NCBI RefSeq assembly: GCF_019970045.1
Contig: NZ_JAHXYI010000010.1
Span: forward strand, 62,001 to 126,000
Direction of reading: 5' to 3'
Origin: Chryseobacterium sp. GVT01B
GTDB lineage: Bacteria > Bacteroidota > Bacteroidia > Flavobacteriales > Weeksellaceae
DNA length: 64,000 nt
Each line of letters opens with the position of its first letter. The first letter of the stretch is position 1. A program made the translations under genes and the position numbers. Shown here in pieces: positions 59,810 to 64,000 of this stretch. The notes beneath the pieces are model-generated. The model ran no database searches. It was given only the letters and a program-made list of their open reading frames with translations, and was not told the origin of the DNA.

Positions 59810-60438
59810 TATAAATATTTTTCGATAATTGGTATAGCTACCTCAGCCATCATTCCATAGCCTTTTTCGTTGGGGTGCACTCCGTCTGCAGATAATAGAA
59901 TCTCTTTATCTTCAAGGAAAGCAGAATAAAAATCAATATACCCCAGTGAATGTTCTGAGGCAAGATCTTTAAGGATCTGGTTATAGATAACAACTTCCCC
60001 ATTTGTTCTTAATTTGCCTGAGCTTACCACTACTCCATCTATTTTTTGAGAAAAAGGGAGAATGCTCACAAGATAAATTTCGTTGGAAAATTCTTTGGCA
60101 TGCGCGATGGCAGTAGTCATGTTGTTTTTAAATTTTTCAGGATCTACGATCTGTACTCCTTCTTTTATGGCAAGATCATTGGCTCCATAGCTTAAAAAAA
60201 CGATGTTTCCGTCAGCAGAATTTCTGGCACTGAGTTCGTGGGGAATTCTTTTCAGTAATCCTTCTGTAGTCTCTCCTCCGATTCCCAAATTGAATAAGAT
60301 CAGTTCATCTCCATTTCCTTCGTGAAATTGCTGCAAGGCATATCTTTTCAAAATATCTACCCAGCCTCCAAAAACGCCGTCATATTCTCCATAAGTAATG
60401 CTGTCACCGAAGAACAGCCCATAAATAATTTTCTTCAT
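59809..60438 (-). CDS. SGNH/GDSL hydrolase
   Basis: A 209-residue SGNH esterase. Block I FFGDSITYGEYDGVF with nucleophile S, block II glycine in NLGIGGETTEGLL, block III asparagine in LSYGANDLAIKEG, and block V D-x-x-H in SADGVHPNEKGYGMM are all present. No signal peptide, so intracellular. Probably acts on small esters or acyl groups; substrate unknown. Coupled to the GGCT-like gene downstream. Confidence 0.9.
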   Translation of the reverse strand: MKKIIYGLFFGDSITYGEYDGVFGGWVDILKRYALQQFHEGNGDELILFNLGIGGETTEGLLKRIPHELSARNSADGNIVFLSYGANDLAIKEGVQIVDPEKFKNNMTTAIAHAKEFSNEIYLVSILPFSQKIDGVVVSSGKLRTNGEVVIYNQILKDLASEHSLGYIDFYSAFLEDKEILLSADGVHPNEKGYGMMAEVAIPIIEKYL

Positions 60439-60509
60439 TCAATTCTTATTGTTTCCTTTTTGTTAAAGTAAAAATAGTGAGAAAAATTATTAATATCTTT
60501 CAACTTGCG

Positions 60510-60600
60510 TAGTTTTTAACGCAAAAGGCGCTAAGTATTTATATTTAATTCTTATGTTTTCGTTCGCAAAGGCGTTTCACTCAGCAATAGACCAATTTGT
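60510..60600. repeat. ACGC/GGCGC-type dispersed repeat
   Basis: AACGCAAAAGGCGCTAAGTA, CTTATGTTTTCGTTCGCAAAG and GGCGTTTCACTCAGCAA, in the same order as the diverged copy at 37905-38065. The rest of 60439-60784 is AT-rich without recognisable genes. Confidence 0.55.
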
Positions 60601-60784
60601 GCCCTAGTTGAATAATTTTTTTTGAACCATTAAGATTTTTGAAGGGGTGAAGAATTATGAATGTAATAGTTGAAGCTATTATTAAGCAGACTGCTTTATT
60701 CATCGTTAATGAATCTTAACTTTCCTTAAAATCTTTATTATTCATAATGGTTTAAGATTCTAATTACTCATTGCTCATTACTTA

Positions 60785-61165
60785 TCATTCCAGCTTCAAT
60801 GCAATATTGCTATGTGACTGTATAATTTCCACCAGGATTTCAAAAAGTGTCTGCCCTTTTCCTTCGGTCAAATCATCTAATTTCTGCTGAATCAATTCTA
60901 TATTGAAGGGTTTTCCCTGTCTGATCTTATTTTCGTAGAATTCCTGAGTAGTCTGAAGCCCTAAATCTTCTTTCGATTTCCCGGATTCTTTCCAGAGGAT
61001 TTCAATTTCTTCTTTTCCTTCTATTACTCCGAAACCTCCGTAGAGAATATCATCAAAGCCGTCCAATGTTCCTACTTTCCAATCTGCATCCTTCATCAGA
61101 ACACTTGAAACTTCTTCGTAAAAGCCTGCTAAAGACGAAAAATGACCGCCATGGATGACGATCAT
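60785..61165 (-). CDS. barstar-like ribonuclease inhibitor family protein
   Basis: A 126-residue protein with the barstar layout: MIVIHGGHFSSLAGFYEEVS (strand-helix start), WKVGTLDGFDDILYGGFGVI (the loop that meets barnase in true barstar), then a helical end. Barstar proper is 90 residues and blocks barnase; this protein is longer, and no barnase-like gene is near, so its target, if any, is unknown. I start it at ATG 61165, since a longer frame to 61198 would overlap purL. It lies 13 bp from the purL stop, in the same operon direction. Confidence 0.7.
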   Translation of the reverse strand: MIVIHGGHFSSLAGFYEEVSSVLMKDADWKVGTLDGFDDILYGGFGVIEGKEEIEILWKESGKSKEDLGLQTTQEFYENKIRQGKPFNIELIQQKLDDLTEGKGQTLFEILVEIIQSHSNIALKLE

Positions 61166-61178
61166 TTTTCTTGTATTG

Positions 61179-64000
61179 TTATTTGAAGTATTCAACACCG
61201 TTTTTGAATATGTTGTGATAATTCGCGGTTGGTATATTCTTCATGAGACCTTCAGCAAATCTTTCCGGGTGTCCCATTCTTCCGTAGATCTTTCCACATG
61301 GGCTGGTAACTCCTTCGATTCCGAATAATGAGTTATTCGGGTTGAACGGCATCCCGTGGGCGATATTTCCATCAAAATCTATGTATTGGGTAGCGATTTG
61401 TCCGTTTTCATACAGCTTTTTGATTTCTTCTTCTGAAGCCATGAAACGTCCTTCTCCGTGGGAAATCGGAATAGTGAAAGTCTGATCTTTCATTCCTTTT
61501 AACCATGGGCTTTCATCATTCACCACTTTTACCGTCACCATCTGAGAGATGTGTCTTCTTATCGCATTGTGAGCTAACGTAGGGGAGTTTTCATCCAGAT
61601 CTTTGATTCTTCCGTAAGGTAATAATCCTGACTTTACAAGCGCCTGGAATCCGTTACAGATACCGATAATCATACCATCTCTGTCTAATAATTCATGAAC
61701 TGCATTTTTCATTTTCTCGTTTTTCAGAACGTTTACAATGAATTTTGCAGAACCATCCGGCTCGTCACCTGCGGAGAATCCTCCGGAGAATGCAAGAATC
61801 TGAGATGTTCTGATTTCTTCTACCCACGCATCAATGCTTTCCTCCAATAATTGGTGGTTGATATTGATCAAAGGCAGGCTGCTCACTACAGCACCTTCTT
61901 TCTGGAATGCATTCAGCGTGTCATACTCACAGTTCGTTCCCGGGAATACCGGAGCGAATACTTTTGGCTGAGCAATTCCGTGTTTTTTAATGATGATATT
62001 TCTTGGGTGGATTGAGTTTGATTTTTCATCAATTTCAATCGTGATCTTTTCTTTTTCTACTGTTGGGAAAAGGTTTTCGAATGTATTTGTGTTAGCAGAT
62101 ACAAGGTCCACGATATTGGATTCAAGTCCGTTAATTTTTACAATACCTGAATCTTTTACTTCTCCGATAAGGTGAAGAACAGACGAGCTTAATTCTTCTT
62201 TCGCTTCAATGATTAAGCTACCGATATTTTTAGCCAATAAAACATTTTCATCAGCATTAACTTCAGCACCCAATCTGTTTCCGAAGCTCATTTTCGCTAA
62301 AGCTACTGCAAGACCTCCTTCTTTTACTGTTTTCACAGAAACAATTTTTCCTGCTTTAATATTTTCGAAAATAAATTCAAAAACTTCTTTTAAAGCATCA
62401 TATTTTGGAAGTCCGCTTTCCTGAGCAATATGATTGAAGAAATACAGTTTGTTTCCTGCATTTTTCAGCTCAGGAGAGATGATATTTTCTTTATCTCCGT
62501 TGGCACATGCAAAAGAAATCAAGGTTGGCGGAACATTCAGATCCTGATATGTTCCACTCATAGAATCTTTACCTCCAATCGCAGCAAGACCTAAATTGAT
62601 CTGCGCATCATAAGCCCCTAAAAGTGAAGCTAAAGGTTTACCCCATTTTTCCGGATTTTGTCCTAGTTTTTCGAAGTATTCCTGGAAACTTAGTCTGATG
62701 TTTTTATAATCGCCTCCCATTGCTACAATCTTCGCCACACTCTCTACTACAGCATAAGATGATCCTAGTAATGAGTTTTGTTTTGATATTTCAGCATCAA
62801 ATCCCCAGCTTGCCAAAGAAACTGTTTTAATATCTTTTGCTCCTAAAATAGGGAGTGCCTGAACACTTCCTTCCATCAGAGTCTGCTGATATTTTCCACC
62901 TAAAGGCATTGCTACTGTTGTGGCTCCAATTGAAGAGTCAAACATTTCAAGCAATCCTTTCTGGGAAGCTACGTTTTTATCTTTTAAGATGTTCAGGAAG
63001 TTTTCTGCTGTGAAAGCTTTAGTTTCTTCTTTTACTTCTTCAAGGTGAGTGATTTTCACTTCCTGAGATTTTGAACATCCGTTGGTATCTAAGAAAGCTC
63101 TTGAAAGGTCTACAATTTTGTCTCCTTTCCAGAACATCTGCATTCTTCCGGAATCTGTCACTTTTGCTACTTCTACCGCAACAATGTTTTCAGCTTCACA
63201 GAATTTGATGAATTTTTCTTTATCCTGAGGATCTACAACTACCGCCATTCTTTCCTGAGATTCAGAAATAGCCAGTTCGGTTCCGTTTAATCCTTCATAT
63301 TTTAATGGTAATACATCCAGGTTTACTTCTAAAGAGTCTGCAATCTCACCAATTGCCACAGAAACACCTCCTGCTCCGAAGTCATTTGATTTTTTAATCA
63401 GCTTCGTTACTTCAGGATTTCTGAATAATCTCTGAATTTTACGTTCTTCTACAGCATTTCCTTTCTGAACTTCTGAACTCATGGTGTGGATAGAAGTTTC
63501 GTCCTGTTCTTTTGAACTTCCGCTTGCTCCTCCTACTCCGTCTCGACCTGTTGCTCCTCCTAAGATAATGATTGAATCCCCGTTTTCAGGTTTCTCACGT
63601 CTTACCCAGTCTACAGGAACAGCTCCGGTAACGAAACCTACTTCCATTCTCTTGGCTTTATAACCTTCGTCATAGATTTCAGAAACCATTGTAGTCGCAA
63701 GACCAATCTGGTTACCGTAAGATGAATATCCGTTGGCAGCCTGTTTTGTAATGGTTTTCTGAGGTAATTTTCCTGGTAATGTTTTATCAACTGGTTCCAA
63801 AACGTCTGCAGCACCTGTTAATCTCATTGCCTGGAAAACGAAAGATCTTCCGGACAACGGGTCTCTGATCGCACCTCCTAAACAAGTTGAAGCCCCACCA
63901 AACGGTTCAATTTCCGTAGGGTGATTATGTGTTTCGTTTTTGAATAATAAATACCATGGTTCTTTTTTACCATCGTACTCTGCTTCGATCTGGATGGTAC
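61179..64000 (-). CDS. purL: phosphoribosylformylglycinamidine synthase (partial, start beyond window)
   Basis: The 3' 940 codons of the large, single-chain PurL (~1200+ residues), which converts FGAR to FGAM in purine synthesis. The frame stays open to the right edge; near it FKNETHNHPTEIEPFGGAST, the ATP/FGAR signature, is readable. An in-frame ATG at 63857 lies inside this domain and is not the start. The C-terminal glutaminase domain shows GTNCEYDTLNAF, catalytic Cys in MIIGICNGFQALVK, and the HPERFAEG His/Glu. No frame disruption seen. Confidence 0.95.
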   Translation of the reverse strand, partial: TIQIEAEYDGKKEPWYLLFKNETHNHPTEIEPFGGASTCLGGAIRDPLSGRSFVFQAMRLTGAADVLEPVDKTLPGKLPQKTITKQAANGYSSYGNQIGLATTMVSEIYDEGYKAKRMEVGFVTGAVPVDWVRREKPENGDSIIILGGATGRDGVGGASGSSKEQDETSIHTMSSEVQKGNAVEERKIQRLFRNPEVTKLIKKSNDFGAGGVSVAIGEIADSLEVNLDVLPLKYEGLNGTELAISESQERMAVVVDPQDKEKFIKFCEAENIVAVEVAKVTDSGRMQMFWKGDKIVDLSRAFLDTNGCSKSQEVKITHLEEVKEETKAFTAENFLNILKDKNVASQKGLLEMFDSSIGATTVAMPLGGKYQQTLMEGSVQALPILGAKDIKTVSLASWGFDAEISKQNSLLGSSYAVVESVAKIVAMGGDYKNIRLSFQEYFEKLGQNPEKWGKPLASLLGAYDAQINLGLAAIGGKDSMSGTYQDLNVPPTLISFACANGDKENIISPELKNAGNKLYFFNHIAQESGLPKYDALKEVFEFIFENIKAGKIVSVKTVKEGGLAVALAKMSFGNRLGAEVNADENVLLAKNIGSLIIEAKEELSSSVLHLIGEVKDSGIVKINGLESNIVDLVSANTNTFENLFPTVEKEKITIEIDEKSNSIHPRNIIIKKHGIAQPKVFAPVFPGTNCEYDTLNAFQKEGAVVSSLPLININHQLLEESIDAWVEEIRTSQILAFSGGFSAGDEPDGSAKFIVNVLKNEKMKNAVHELLDRDGMIIGICNGFQALVKSGLLPYGRIKDLDENSPTLAHNAIRRHISQMVTVKVVNDESPWLKGMKDQTFTIPISHGEGRFMASEEEIKKLYENGQIATQYIDFDGNIAHGMPFNPNNSLFGIEGVTSPCGKIYGRMGHPERFAEGLMKNIPTANYHNIFKNGVEYFK

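Noticed and set aside
60785..61165. Toxin-antitoxin pair based on the barstar-like protein
   Set aside because: No barnase-like or other toxin-like gene is adjacent; neighbours are purL and an SGNH hydrolase.
63857..64000. ATG at 63857 as start of purL
   Set aside because: The frame continues open to the right edge with the conserved NETHNHPTE segment, so the true start lies outside the window.
1..64000. tRNA, rRNA genes or a riboswitch
   Set aside because: I looked in the intergenic gaps and did not see a cloverleaf with a GTTCGAAT-type arm, rRNA sequence or a riboswitch core. A covariance-model scan would be needed to exclude them fully.

Overview
The window looks like chromosomal DNA of a Flavobacteriia member, most likely Chryseobacterium or a close relative. 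Reasons: low GC, promoters of the Bacteroidetes TAnnTTTG type, a secreted M4 protease with a type IX secretion (Por) C-terminal signature, a subclass A2 class A beta-lactamase resembling those of Chryseobacterium, monomeric NADP-isocitrate dehydrogenase, many small Crp/Fnr, AraC and VOC proteins, and intergenic repeats of the GGCTAAAGCC and GTCATTCCG types. I saw no rRNA, tRNA, CRISPR array, prophage or classical insertion sequence.

Layout. 1-8.7 kb: minus-strand stress and xenobiotic genes: DinB, two duplicated VOC proteins behind matching promoters with an Fnr-like palindrome, Crp/Fnr, DUF763, a Tet(X)-like flavin monooxygenase with its AraC regulator and two more VOC proteins, a hydrolase, another Crp/Fnr and thiol peroxidase. 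9-12.7 kb: icd, then a divergent HxlR regulator and SDR pair. 12.7-17.7 kb: a LytS/LytTR two-component system between two operons (haem-binding/cytochrome P460 plus lipoprotein; DUF1223 plus DoxX-like) that share a near-identical 30-bp promoter element at identical spacing. 18-25 kb: MBL hydrolases, aldo/keto reductase, AraC, GNAT, S41 protease. 25.3-30 kb: two paralogous sigma factor/membrane-protein cassettes around the M4 protease. 30-34.9 kb: a GapN-like dehydrogenase, an exported Tpx paralogue, and an XRE regulator between two ~280-bp direct repeats. 35-36.7 kb: an AT-rich patch with two poorly known genes. 37-44.8 kb: MBL, Crp/Fnr, hutU, a DUF559 gene enclosed by inverted repeats, hydroxyacid dehydrogenase, pcm. 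44.8-64 kb: Gfo/Idh/MocA oxidoreductase, GH5 glycosidase, beta-lactamase, 3-hydroxyacyl-CoA dehydrogenase, pheT, DUF417, AraC, M23 peptidase, dnaN, dgkA, barstar-like protein and purL (cut by the window end).

The most unusual signal is a ~55-62 bp two-hairpin repeat found six times. Four copies are solitary and intergenic, and two inverted copies enclose a PD-(D/E)XK-like DUF559 gene, giving a 545-bp unit that looks like a small self-contained element. The inner stem differs completely in sequence between copies but stays self-complementary. The second notable system is the LytTR-centred regulon at 12.7-17.7 kb.

All calls come from reading the sequence and from remembered family features. 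No database search was run, so identities and family names carry that limit.
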